A stretch of 64,000 nt of DNA. Origin: Nordella sp. HKS 07 (GTDB taxonomy: Bacteria; Pseudomonadota; Alphaproteobacteria; Rhizobiales; Aestuariivirgaceae). The stretch lies in contig NZ_CP049258.1 of the NCBI RefSeq assembly GCF_011046735.1, positions 6,094,001 through 6,158,000 of the forward strand. Direction: 5' to 3'. Positions 9,288 through 18,337 of the stretch are shown here, in pieces (position 1 is the first letter of the stretch; every line of letters starts with the position of its first letter). The notes under the pieces are model-generated. The model was not told the origin of the DNA and did no database searches. It saw only the letters and a list, made by a program, of their open reading frames with translations. The position numbers and the translations under genes were made by a program.

Positions 9288-9827
9288 CTAACTCGCTTCG
9301 GCTAAAAAGGGTAATGCGAGGTCTCGCTCCCCGATCAGGCGTGATTGTGCCTGAGGCCACTCTACCGCAACCGAGGCATCATCCCATCTGAAGCCGCTCG
9401 CCGCGCCCGCGTGAAACGGTTCGGTCATCTGGTAGAGAACTTCGGTGTCCGCCGCCAATGTCTGGAAACCATGGGCGAAGCCCTTGGGTATGTAAAGCTG
9501 CAGGCGATTATCGGCCGACAATTCGAGACCGAACCATTTGCGTTCGGTCTCCGATCCGGGGCGAAGGTCGACGATCACATCGAAGACCGCGCCGCGCGTC
9601 ACGCGCACGAGTTTGTCTTCTGCGTGCGGCGGCTTCTGGAAATGCATGCCCCGAAGCGTGCCGGCGCGAGGATTCCAGGACAGACTCTGCTGCACGAAAC
9701 GTCCGTTCAGCCCTGCCCGCGCGAATTCCTCCTCACACACAGTCCTCGCGAACAGACCACGGACATCCGCATGTGGCTCAAGCGACACGATGAAGGCGCC
9801 GGGCAATGACGACTGGCTGAACCGCAT
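9288..9827 (-). CDS. dTDP-4-dehydrorhamnose 3,5-epimerase family protein
   Basis: This 179-residue RmlC-like cupin epimerises the C3 and/or C5 position of a 4-keto-6-deoxy nucleotide sugar. Visible family motifs are DVRGLFARTV, TLRGMHFQ (catalytic His 62), YIPKGFAHGFQTL and the tyrosine in VLYQMTE (132). The frame stays open upstream to 10067, but the family N-terminus and the ATG overlapping the upstream stop (ATGA at 9826-9829) place the start at 9827. Because its neighbour is a CDP-glucose dehydratase, the substrate is more likely a CDP-sugar than a dTDP-sugar; this is inference. No rmlA, rmlB or rmlD is seen in the window. Confidence 0.88.
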   Translation of the reverse strand: MRFSQSSLPGAFIVSLEPHADVRGLFARTVCEEEFARAGLNGRFVQQSLSWNPRAGTLRGMHFQKPPHAEDKLVRVTRGAVFDVIVDLRPGSETERKWFGLELSADNRLQLYIPKGFAHGFQTLAADTEVLYQMTEPFHAGAASGFRWDDASVAVEWPQAQSRLIGERDLALPFLAEAS

Positions 9828-11059
9828 CAGTCGATATCCAGCGTTGGAATTGCCACCACGAAACGCCCGCCCCAATCGCGAATGGCGGCCATCTGCCGCG
9901 TGATTTCGTCCCTGATATTCCACGGAAGGATCAGCAGATAGTCCGGCTGGCGCCGGAAAATCTCCTGAGGGTCTAGAACCGGAATACGCGAGCCTGGAAG
10001 CAATCGGTTCTGTTTCGCGGGATTTTTGTCGGCCACAAAATCGATGAGATCGGCGCCGACGCCACAATAATTGAGCAGCGAATTGCCTTTCGCGGCAGCG
10101 CCATAGGCGGCCACGCGCTTTCCCTGGCTCTTTGCGTCGACTAGAAACGTCACAAGAGACTTCTTCACCTGCCGGATCCGTTCCGCGAAGGCGGCATAAG
10201 CCGACGCCGAGTTCAGCCCGGCGGCTGCTTCCTGCTCGAGCACATTGGTGACCGCTTGGCTGCGTGCGTGGCCAGCGTCGTCATGGCAGGCATAGAGTCG
10301 CAGGCTGCCGCCATGGGTCGGGATCTGCTCCACGTCGAAGATGCGAAGGCCGGCACGCTGGAATACCGGCTCCAGCGCCATCAGTGAGAGATAGCTGTAG
10401 TGTTCGTGATAGATCGTATCAAACTGACAGTCCGCGAGCATGGTCAGCAGGTGTGGAAATTCCAGGGTAATGACGCCTTCCGGCTTCAATACGGCCGGCA
10501 TGCCGCCGACAAAATCGTTGATCTCCGGCACATGCGCCAGAACATTGTTGCCAAGGAGAAGATCGACCCGCCAGCCCTCGGCCGCCAGGTCACCGGCGGT
10601 TTTTCTGCCGAAGAATATTTCACGCGTCTCAACGCCCTTCTCGCGCGCCGCGGCCGCCGTATTCGCCGTCGGCTCGATGCCCAGGCTGGCAATGCCCTTG
10701 CCCACGAAATACTGCAGCAGATATCCATCGTTGCTGGCCAGTTCCATGACGCGGCTACCGGAACTCAGGCCAAACCTCGGAATCATCTTCTCGACATAGC
10801 ATCGAGCATGCTCCAGCCAACTCGCGGAAAATGACGAGAAATAGACGTAATCGCCATGGAAGTGAACGCAGCGGTCCAAATTGCCGTCGAGTTGAACAAG
10901 CCAGCATTTCTCGCACGCCGCCACACGCAAGGGATAAAAGACCTCGCCCTTGGCGGCGTCATCTGGCTGAATGAAGGCGTTGGAGATCGGCGACAGCCCC
11001 AGGTCGCAGACTGGATAGCGCAGCACAGAGCCACAGGAACGACAGCGAATTCTATCCAT
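9827..11059 (-). CDS. Sugar C-methyltransferase with N-terminal zinc domain
   Basis: The 410-residue protein has the three-part build of TylCIII/TcaB9-type nucleotide-sugar C-methyltransferases: a four-cysteine zinc module (C6, C9, C49, C52), a SAM-binding central domain (VMELASNDGYLLQYF) with the active-site block YHEHYSYLS, and a C-terminal domain with VAAYGAAAKGNSLLNY. These enzymes add a methyl group to the carbon next to a keto group, commonly C3 of a 4-keto-6-deoxy sugar. It overlaps the upstream rfbG by eight bases and the downstream epimerase by the ATGA, so it is part of one operon. Together with rfbG it points to a branched-chain sugar. Confidence 0.88.
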   Translation of the reverse strand: MDRIRCRSCGSVLRYPVCDLGLSPISNAFIQPDDAAKGEVFYPLRVAACEKCWLVQLDGNLDRCVHFHGDYVYFSSFSASWLEHARCYVEKMIPRFGLSSGSRVMELASNDGYLLQYFVGKGIASLGIEPTANTAAAAREKGVETREIFFGRKTAGDLAAEGWRVDLLLGNNVLAHVPEINDFVGGMPAVLKPEGVITLEFPHLLTMLADCQFDTIYHEHYSYLSLMALEPVFQRAGLRIFDVEQIPTHGGSLRLYACHDDAGHARSQAVTNVLEQEAAAGLNSASAYAAFAERIRQVKKSLVTFLVDAKSQGKRVAAYGAAAKGNSLLNYCGVGADLIDFVADKNPAKQNRLLPGSRIPVLDPQEIFRRQPDYLLILPWNIRDEITRQMAAIRDWGGRFVVAIPTLDID

Positions 11060-12122
11060 GGCTCAGGAATGCCTGTAACTGCCGCTCCGTAACGGAAGCA
11101 GCGGATTGCGGATCAGCTTGAACGGCCCGATACCATTCGGCTGTGGCGTCAACGGTCGCGTCTATGCTCCATTTGGGCACCCAGTTCAATTCCCGGCGCG
11201 CCTTGTTGGAATCGAGATACAGGAAAGCAGCCTCATGCAGTGCGCCAGCCGAGGAGACATCCGCCCTCCAGTCCAGCTCCGGCCAGGCTTTTTTCACCCG
11301 GGCGAGAAGTTCGGCGACGGTAATGTTCGACGACGGCTCCGGTCCGAAATTGTATCCCGTCGCACACTTCGTTTCGCCATCCAGCAGGCGCCGGGCAAGA
11401 GTGAGATAACCATCGACACAATCGAGCACATGCTGCCAGGGTCGCGTCGACCCGGGATTGCGCACTTGCAGGCTCTCGCCTTGCGCTACCGCGCGCGCCG
11501 CGTCGGGAATCAGGCGGTCACTGCTCCAATCACCGCCGCCGATGACATTGCCGCCGCGGGCGCTCGCCACCAGCACGCCAGCATGTGAAAAATAGGAGCG
11601 ACGGTAGCTGTCAACGACGAGTTCACTGGCGGCTTTGGAGGCACTATAGGGGTCATGGCCGCCGAGGCGGTCGATCTCACGGTAACCCCACAGCGAGCCG
11701 TTATTTTCATAACATTTGTCGGTCGTCACGACCACCACGGCGCGCACCGATGCACATGCCCGGGCGGCCTCGAGCAGGTTGACGGTACCCATGACATTGG
11801 TATCCCAGGTCGTATGGGGGTCGGCATAACCGAACCGCACGAGCGGTTGCGCGGCCATATGTACGATCAACTCCGGCTCACTTTCGCAGACCACAGTCTT
11901 CAGGCGCTCGCTGTCGCGGATGTTGGCAAATTCGTTGCGGGCAAGCAGCCGGTCGATGGCCAGAAGGTCGAATAGATTCGGGTTTGTGTTTGGCGCCAAC
12001 GCGTAGCCAGTCACCCGACAGCCGAGCGCAGACAGCATGGTCACCATCCAGCTGCCTTTGAACCCGGTATGTCCAGTTACCAGAATCTTGCGATCATTCC
12101 AGAAACCATTCCTACTCCCCAT
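11052..12122 (-). CDS. rfbG: CDP-glucose 4,6-dehydratase
   Basis: This 356-residue extended short-chain dehydrogenase converts CDP-glucose to CDP-4-keto-6-deoxyglucose. It shows FWNDRKILVTGHTGFKGSW (8-25), the catalytic YSASK motif in DPYSASKAASELV and the RfbG-type GGDWSSDRLIPDA. The open frame extends to 12575, but the conserved N-terminus and a GGAAGACCTG ribosome binding site place the start at ATG 12122. It is the first gene of the - strand operon ending at 6381, and it uses the product of RfbF encoded at 1964-2734. Confidence 0.93.
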   Translation of the reverse strand: MGSRNGFWNDRKILVTGHTGFKGSWMVTMLSALGCRVTGYALAPNTNPNLFDLLAIDRLLARNEFANIRDSERLKTVVCESEPELIVHMAAQPLVRFGYADPHTTWDTNVMGTVNLLEAARACASVRAVVVVTTDKCYENNGSLWGYREIDRLGGHDPYSASKAASELVVDSYRRSYFSHAGVLVASARGGNVIGGGDWSSDRLIPDAARAVAQGESLQVRNPGSTRPWQHVLDCVDGYLTLARRLLDGETKCATGYNFGPEPSSNITVAELLARVKKAWPELDWRADVSSAGALHEAAFLYLDSNKARRELNWVPKWSIDATVDATAEWYRAVQADPQSAASVTERQLQAFLSHG

Positions 12123-13002
12123 CAGGTCTTCCAAAGTGCGTGCCACTGTTGCAGAGATTCTCCAGTATAGTTTTTCTCGCAAATTATCCATCGGCTGCCC
12201 GGCTGTAAACGAATAGGTTTGACCTGTCACTTGCCAGAAACAATGGAGGCAAAAGCTACCGGATGCGATGCTTTCCGGTAAACACAGGAATTTGACAGCA
12301 TCGGCGTCCGCGGCGGCATCGCGAGTGACGACGCCTTGATATTGAACGATGAAGAAACGGAGATTGGCCGGGACCGAGACCGATTGCCGGAGACCCTGCA
12401 TCGTCCCTCCTGCACACGCTTCCGGGCCTGACTTGCGCCGGATCGTCGGCCGCGAGGGCGGAGCGGCGCTCTGAAGCGCCGGACCAGACACAAAGCTGGC
12501 GGGAGCGGCGGCGTGCGCATCCGGCCATGCGGACCGGTTGACGGGCCTCCGTAAGATGGCCCAGCAAGCATCCAAATTGGTTTGCGGCGTGAGTTTGTGC
12601 CGGAAGACCCGCGCCTTGCGGCGCTGCCGCTAGGTAATCAAAATTGACATCCCTGACCGGCGCATGGGACGGCGACTATTTCGTCGCCTAATAGAGACGC
12701 TTCACCTGGGCACGCTGAGGAAGGAGTAACTAGGTACGTGCTGCAGAAAACCTCTCATTCAATTTCGAGAGCAAGCGGTAGGACTTGCGGGATATTTGGC
12801 TGAAGGGCCAAATCCAATAGGCGCTCGGCCTGCAATGACACGGCGACAAATTCATGACATTCTTCCAGCCGTGGCATTCACATCCTGAGGCGTGCTGCAA
12901 GAGACTACCTACCCAGGCGATGTTTGTGGTGATATGGGCGCTCGCGCCACGAGAGAACGACGACGCTTCTCTTGACGTCAGGGCGCCTATTATAGAGCAT
13001 TC
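12123..13002. other. 880-base gap between divergent genes
   Basis: The gap separates rfbG (leftward) from the glycosyltransferase-like gene (rightward) and should hold both promoters. Open frames on the - strand reach back to 12575, but none resembles a known protein and they look like read-through of GC-rich DNA. A small hairpin, GGCGAC-TATTTC-GTCGCC, lies at 12671-12688. I see no gene that I can support. Confidence 0.45.
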
Positions 13003-14148
13003 ATGGCTAGACTACTGCAAAAGCGCGATATGCCAGCGGGAAACAAGACGGACAATGTAGGCCTCAAGCCTGAGCGGCCGTTTCAAATCCTCGGCATCAC
13101 GACCGAAGTCACGCTCGGCGATCTGCTCGCCAATGTCGTGTTCCTTTCGACACTCGCCCATCAATTCGATTACGCCAGGCTGCATATCAAATATCGCGAC
13201 GTCCGCCCCTATTCCCGGGACGTGATGTCGCTCTCCCCGCTGATCGACCTGGCCGAGCCCCTCCCTGGCGAGTGGCCGAAAATCCTGCGGCGTTTCAAGC
13301 CCGATATCGAGCCCCGTCGATACCCTGACGTCGGTCGCCTCAATGGCGGCCGCGCCACCTACTATGACATGGTCGTCACCAATCAAATGGCGCGATCGAT
13401 GACCATTCATACCTTTCCCGATCCGGTGCCGCTCGCGCTTCCGGATGACCAATCCCCACGCCTCAAGGAGCAGCTCGTCACGCTCGGCCTCAGGCCCGAC
13501 CAATGGCACGCGACGATCCACCATCGCGAGAGCAGCTACAAGTTCCGGCCGCACAGTGGCGAGCGCGACAACACACCGGAGGCCTTCGACGAGCTCGTCG
13601 ATTTCATCATCAGCCTCGGTGGCCAGGTGGTCAGGCTTGGGCATACCGGCATGGCGCCCTTCAAAAAGCGCGAAGGCTTCATTGATCTCGCTAGAAGGCC
13701 TGATAGCTTCATGCTTCAGGCCGCGGCCGTGAGCCTGGCGCGGTTTGCGATCTTGGGTCCCTCGGGGCCCGTCTCTCTTTCGATGGGTTTCGGTACGCCG
13801 GCCACAATTGTCGATTCTCTCGACCGCGGTGGCGTCTGGGGAACAGTTACGGATCTCCTGACCCAGGAGCTCACGACAAGCGACGGCCGGATCTTGCGCA
13901 ACCAATCCCTGGTTGATGCCGGCCTTATGGATAGCTTTCTGCTCCGAGATCTGATGAAGCGCGACAGTCGATACAAAATCCGCAAGACCAGTGCGGCCGA
14001 ACTCAAGGAAGTCGCGTTTCGCTTGTTCGAGCGAACAAAGGATTGTCCGGCCTGGCGCCCGGCACTGCCGCTTCCAGTCGGACCAAAGCCAAACAGCATC
14101 ACTTGGCCGCCGAGGCCGACATATCCGATGAGGTGGGTAGACCTTTAG
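13003..14148 (+). CDS. Putative glycosyltransferase, distantly TIGR04372/GT9-like
   Basis: The 381-residue protein has no signal peptide. A two-domain GT-B-like layout is suggested: an N-terminal half with GDLLANVVFLSTLAHQF and a C-terminal half with ATIHHRESSYKFRP, GGQVVRLGHTGM and ARFAILGPSGPVSLSMGFGTPATI, where GPSGP and the residues after it resemble the nucleotide-sugar pocket of heptosyltransferase-like enzymes. The similarity I recall is weak, so the call rests on motif order and on its place in the sugar locus. ATG at 13003 is used; a second ATG at 13033 is possible. Confidence 0.5.
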   Translation: MARLLQKRDMPAGNKTDNVGLKPERPFQILGITTEVTLGDLLANVVFLSTLAHQFDYARLHIKYRDVRPYSRDVMSLSPLIDLAEPLPGEWPKILRRFKPDIEPRRYPDVGRLNGGRATYYDMVVTNQMARSMTIHTFPDPVPLALPDDQSPRLKEQLVTLGLRPDQWHATIHHRESSYKFRPHSGERDNTPEAFDELVDFIISLGGQVVRLGHTGMAPFKKREGFIDLARRPDSFMLQAAAVSLARFAILGPSGPVSLSMGFGTPATIVDSLDRGGVWGTVTDLLTQELTTSDGRILRNQSLVDAGLMDSFLLRDLMKRDSRYKIRKTSAAELKEVAFRLFERTKDCPAWRPALPLPVGPKPNSITWPPRPTYPMRWVDL

Positions 14149-14407
14149 GCTGGGCGTGCGCCGCAACGGCGATTTTACGTGGCTTGGCTTTGGTCCTGCC
14201 GGCAAGGGAACCGGTGGTCACCAGGTCAGGCGGTCTTTGGTGCGCGCATGGAGCTTTGCCTTGGTTCTTCAGTTGATGAGGCTGCCGTCCAGTAGTCCCC
14301 CTCACGAAGCGATGCGTTTCGCAGCCCGTAACTCGCCGGCGCAGCCTCTGGAAAAGTCGCACCGTCTACTGCTCTCGGTCAGCCATGATCACGGCCGGCT
14401 TACCCGC
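14149..14407. other. Convergent gap, 259 bases
   Basis: The gap lies between the convergent glycosyltransferase-like gene and the sulfotransferase gene. Open frames on both strands cross it, but they have the look of shadows. No clear terminator hairpin with a T-run is seen. Confidence 0.3.
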
Positions 14408-15190
14408 CTAGACCTTATCCCATCCGAATCGTTCCATCAGATGGTGCGGAATCATCTCTGCCACCCGCTCGATCTGAACAGGCGTGAATGCGGCTCTCCA
14501 CTCATCAACTGCCCCATTCCGGAAATGACTTCTCATGTCCTTTTGGGCCAACTCGATCGATGCGGGTATCTCGCGGCCAAGGTCTATGAGAAGTTCGTGC
14601 ATGAACGCCTCGTCTCGACCGACCATGTCCTCGTATTTGGAAACGATGATGCGGTCCCTATAGGTAATGCTATCTAGGGCCTTGCACCATGTCTCGATCC
14701 ACCGAATGAGATTGGGCACGTGATGATCGATTTGCCAATCGATCTTCTCGCTGAAGCTCATTGAAAAGTATACCGGGGGCTCGAGCGGTACCGTTCTGAG
14801 GTTAGTTTCAGGCTGGCCACTGACATCTGTCCGCTCCTTGTGATGTGTCCAGCTCAGAAGCGCGGCGCGGGGGTCTCTCAAATGTAAGATCCATTTGTCG
14901 CAGTAGTGAGAGAGAATGTTGAGATTAATTTCACAGGCACTCAGATGGGATTGCGCCACGAAACCGCCCATTGAAAGCTGAGCCATCGACCTGATGTCGG
15001 CGTGGTCGATCGGAAAGTAGCCTGGCGAAACGTGTATCCGCTTCAGATCTAGCGTTCTCTTCAAGGTCTTAGCGAGAAACAATGAGCCGGATTTCGGCAT
15101 CGTGACGACAAGGACGCTTGCGCCGTTGCCCTTTTTTTGCGCTTTCGTGAGTCGGTAGCCAAACGGCTCAATGAATTTGCTCAACATCAT
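14408..15190 (-). CDS. Sulfotransferase family protein
   Basis: The 260-residue protein probably moves sulfate from PAPS to an acceptor, perhaps the polysaccharide of this locus. The 5'-phosphate-binding loop MPKSGSLFLAKTL lies at 31-43, the 3'-phosphate strand is HLRDPRAALLSW, and the late block HFRNGAVDEWRAAF corresponds to the family motif that closes over the cofactor. The length is usual for cytosolic-type enzymes. Two ATG codons in a row open the frame (15190 and 15187). The gene is AT-richer than those after 17 kb, like the rest of the sugar locus. The acceptor is unknown. Confidence 0.85.
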   Translation of the reverse strand: MMLSKFIEPFGYRLTKAQKKGNGASVLVVTMPKSGSLFLAKTLKRTLDLKRIHVSPGYFPIDHADIRSMAQLSMGGFVAQSHLSACEINLNILSHYCDKWILHLRDPRAALLSWTHHKERTDVSGQPETNLRTVPLEPPVYFSMSFSEKIDWQIDHHVPNLIRWIETWCKALDSITYRDRIIVSKYEDMVGRDEAFMHELLIDLGREIPASIELAQKDMRSHFRNGAVDEWRAAFTPVQIERVAEMIPHHLMERFGWDKV

Positions 15191-15928
15191 ACCGTCAATT
15201 CACTTTCGTCCTGGGTGGTTTCGTCGTTTTATGGTTCATTGAAGGGCTGGCCCGCGGCGCCGGACACGCATCGTGAATTTGGCGCTGACAATTGCTATAT
15301 GGGCCTGATTGAGCGCTCCGCCATGCAGCGAGATGATAATGCAAAAGTTCGACCTGCCTATCGACGACGTCGCCAGGATTGAACTCCGCTATTCGACACA
15401 ACCAGTGTTGGGAAATGAGTCCGCGAAAATCGACAAGCTCGATCGCACCTATCGCCAACTTCGTCGCGACACGGACGTCGCCGAAGGCATTTTCGCGCAC
15501 TGTCGCTATTGAGCGACTTATGTGCATATTGGAATCCCCCCTCAAGCGAATATCTGAGGCTCAAACCCGCATATCGGGATCAGGCATGAGTGTCAATGTC
15601 GCTTAGGCACGAATCTTGCGTGGAACTTTAAACTCACTAGCGGGTTGCCGCAACTATCGCCTAAACGCTACTCCATAACGCTGGGACAGGTTGCACCTCC
15701 GCTATTCCCAGAGCTTCGCGTTTGCATCAAAATTCATTGACAGCCAGTCCCATTGCAGCTGCTGAGAGCGAGTGGCGTACGGCCATGCGTGAGCGGCGGA
15801 TTAAGCCCAACCGGGCGGCCACCGCGAATTCCCACCCCGCTCGCGACAATACTCCAGCATGAGTTCTGGACGGTGGCCGCCGATCGGTATTCCGGTGATA
15901 AGCACGAACAGGGATAGACCGGCGCGGA
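15191..15928. other. 738-base gap at the edge of the sugar locus
   Basis: No supported gene. A + frame at 15336-15512 reads MQKFDLPIDDVARIELR and ends at a stop, and an overlapping - frame also stays open; I cannot favour either. Base composition changes here from the AT-richer sugar locus to the GC-rich remainder of the window. Confidence 0.35.
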
Positions 15929-17342
15929 TCAAGGCCGGTTCAGCGCGCCAGTGGAGATCAGGCAGCACAGCCCGCCGGGCCGGTACTGCAAGTCGATTGA
16001 GCCCGAAAGTGTATCGCGCACCATACGGGTCAAGAGCCTTGTGCCAAATCCTTCGCGAATGGAGTCACCTATTTCAGGTCCGCCCTGTTCCAGCCATTCA
16101 AGATTGATCCCGCCATTGCCGGTTTCCGCCCAGTTCAGGAAAACTTGTCCCTCCGCCCGAGACAAGGCGCCGTATTTGAGCGCATTGGTGCACAACTCGT
16201 GGAGGACCATGCTCAAGCCGGTGACACCGGGGCCAGAGATCCCGGTCGGCGGCCCGTTCAGGACAATCGAGATCCTGCCGCACCTCGCGATAAGGCGCGG
16301 TGAGACGTTCCGTTATCTCCTGAATATTCGCCGCATCAACTTCGGTATCGAGAACGATGTCGTTGGCGAGCGAGAGGGCCTGCAGGCGTCCAAGATAGCT
16401 CTCCAGAGCCGTGCGCTTGTCGATGTCCTGGTTGAAGATCTGCCGGGCCAGAGCTTGCATCACGGTGAAGGAGTTCTTCACGCGGTGGCGTAACTCGCGC
16501 GCGACGACGCCCAGCTGATCCTCGGCATAGCGCTTGTCCGTTATGTCGACCAGAAAGCCCGTGATCTTCGGTCGCCCGTGCAGGGAATAGATATATTGGG
16601 CCCGGTACAGAAGATGCTTGGTCCTGTTCGGCGGCACGATGATCGACAACTCGGCGCTCACCTGCGTGCGGTCGTCATCCTTGGGCATCTCCCCGATGGA
16701 TCGAGGGGCCATTTGTCCGCTCGCGACCAGGTCTTTGACCACCTCCCAGCTGGCGCCCAGGCGGCCAACTTTTTCGAGCTCGCCCGGCGCATAGCGGGAT
16801 CGAAGCTCGGCGAGCGACGGCTTGTAGTCGCGCGGGAAGCCGAACATCGCGTTCAGTTCCGGCGTGATCGTCACCACGCCGGTTTCGAGGTCGATTTCCC
16901 AGATCGCCATCTTCCCTGCCTCGACGGCAAAGCGCAGGCGCTCTTCGCTTTCAATCAAGGCATGGGCCGCATCCATTTCGTCGGTCACATCCTCGATCGT
17001 GCCCGTATAGCCGGCGATCCTAGCTGCATTGTCCGGATCGGCATGCGCATTGACCCGCGCCTTGATCCATCTCACGCCCCTGCCAGAGTGATGTATGCGA
17101 TAGCGGATATTCTGACCGGTGAGGAATCGAGACGTGCCCTCGATGACCTTGTCGCGATCATCCGGAATTATCGCCGCCATGAAGTCGCCGACCGCGACAC
17201 TCTGCTGCCGATCAAATCCATAGATCGCACGCGCGGCATCCGTCATGAAGAGCATGTTCGACGCCGTATCAAAATCCCAAGCGGCTGGAGCGGCGTCACT
17301 CAACGCCTTTTGCAATCGCTCGGTGGAGGATGGGGAGTTCAT
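15929..17342 (-). pseudogene. PAS-domain HWE-family sensor histidine kinase, frameshifted
   Basis: The first part (17342 down to about 16275) encodes two PAS domains (residues about 10-120 and 130-290, each ending in the GxxxDIT/IEDVT type of motif) and the dimerisation box ELRHRVKNSFTVMQALARQ with the phospho-histidine. The frame then goes off into unrelated sequence ending at 16098. The ATP-binding part continues one frame over from about 16274: LSMVLHELCTNALKYGALS (N box) and LNWAET (the W-x-E of HWE kinases), ending at 15929. Dropping one base at 16274-16275 joins them as VRQISIVLNGPP. Such kinases feed response regulators, including the alphaproteobacterial general stress response. Confidence 0.82.
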
Positions 17343-17411
17343 TGGCGACAGGGTTTCGATCAGAGCTTAGCCTCGTCGAAAACAGGACGATGATGACGGC
17401 GCAAACCACGT

Positions 17412-17585
17412 TCAGGTCACGACGGCGACACCCGCGAAGATCAGAGCAAGGACGATGACAGCCAGGATGAGGAACAGCACGAAAAGTACTTTCCCAATGC
17501 CGGCCGCGCCTCTGGCGACGCCCGAAAAGCCCAAGGCCCCCGCGACGATCGAAATCAGGAAGAATATTACTGCCCATTTCAGCAT
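17412..17585 (-). CDS. DUF1328 small membrane protein
   Basis: This 57-residue gene reads [20 protein letters not shown] and ends in AGVAVVT. Two hydrophobic segments (about 4-22 and 33-55) are joined by a short [11 protein letters not shown] turn, which matches the DUF1328/YtjA family of tiny inner-membrane proteins. The function is unknown, but relatives are often stress-induced. That fits here: a GGAAC-N16-CGTT promoter lies 46 bases upstream of the ATG. The next leftward gene is the HWE kinase, 69 bases away. Confidence 0.9.
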   Translation of the reverse strand: MLKWAVIFFLISIVAGALGFSGVARGAAGIGKVLFVLFLILAVIVLALIFAGVAVVT

Positions 17586-17630
17586 TTGGTGCGTCCAAAC
17601 ATTAATCGAGCCTCATGAAACGTTCGGTTA

Positions 17631-17655
17631 AACGATCAGCCGGGATAAAGGTTCC
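17631..17655 (-). promoter_or_regulatory. EcfG-type general stress promoter
   Basis: On the - strand the sequence reads GGAAC (17655-17651), 16 bases, then CGTT (17634-17631). This equals the consensus of the alphaproteobacterial general-stress sigma factor EcfG. It points at the DUF1328 gene, whose ATG at 17585 is 46 bases downstream. Confidence 0.8.
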
Positions 17656-17854
17656 CTGCCCCCGCGAAGCCGGTGGAAACGCACACGCGCACGATGCGGA
17701 ACTTCTCGGGGGCGACGGTGTTGGTTACATGCATCTGATTTTATCCTCCCACACCTCGTCCGCCGGCTCATCCCGGCGGACCTTTCCATGCCGGATGCGC
17801 CTTGATTGGCGTTGAAGTGGTAGCCAGAGCGGTTGGCGCGTTATCGCGAGGATC

Positions 17855-18337
17855 TCAAGCGCCTGACCCACGCTCAAGTCCGGTTGCGCTGATCCCGCCC
17901 TCAGGCCCTCGCCCAAGAAGCCGGTCATACGCAATCATTCCGGCGGCCATTGCCACGACGAAGAGCGCGATCGGCGCAATACCCATGCCAAGGCCGGTGA
18001 CGGCCGGGCCTGGACAGAAACCGGCCAGCCCCCAGCCTCCCCCGAAGATCGCCGAACCGAGCACAAGGCGTCGATCGATCCGCGTCTTTTCGGCAAGGTG
18101 AAAACGCTCTTCGAGGAGCGGCCGGGCGAGCCGGCGCTGCAGCATCATGCCGGGCAGCGCCACGGCGACGGCGCCGCCGAGCACGAAAGCCAGGCTCGGA
18201 TCCCAATTCCCGCTGGCGATATCGAGGAAGCCCAGCACGCGGGCGGGATCGATCATGCCGGAAAGCGACAGGCCGAAGCCGAAGATTAGGCCGCTCGCCA
18301 GCGTCACAAGCAGACGAAGAAGGACAAGGCGGTTCAT
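17855..18337 (-). CDS. YeeE/YedE-type membrane protein, DUF6691 half
   Basis: The 160-residue protein has four likely membrane segments and carries FGFGLSLSGMIDPARVLGFLD and GGGWGLAGFCPGPAVTGLG. The two blocks SGMxxPxxVxxFLD and GxCPGPA are typical of the YeeE/YedE transporter superfamily, in which a cysteine in the pore-lining GxCPG helps move thiosulfate or related sulfur species. Its ATG overlaps the stop of the upstream yeeE gene (ATGA), and the pair corresponds to the split transporters (pmpA/pmpB) of bigR operons. It is the last gene of this operon. Confidence 0.85.
   Translation of the reverse strand: MNRLVLLRLLVTLASGLIFGFGLSLSGMIDPARVLGFLDIASGNWDPSLAFVLGGAVAVALPGMMLQRRLARPLLEERFHLAEKTRIDRRLVLGSAIFGGGWGLAGFCPGPAVTGLGMGIAPIALFVVAMAAGMIAYDRLLGRGPEGGISATGLERGSGA

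Noticed and set aside
12123-12575. Extra N-terminal domain of CDP-glucose dehydratase
   Set aside because: The frame is open, but the family N-terminus and a ribosome binding site lie at 12122 and the upstream translation has no protein-like character.
15622-15650. Second EcfG-like promoter, GGAAC-N16-GGTT
   Set aside because: The -10 part deviates from CGTT and no gene lies downstream on that strand for over 2 kb.
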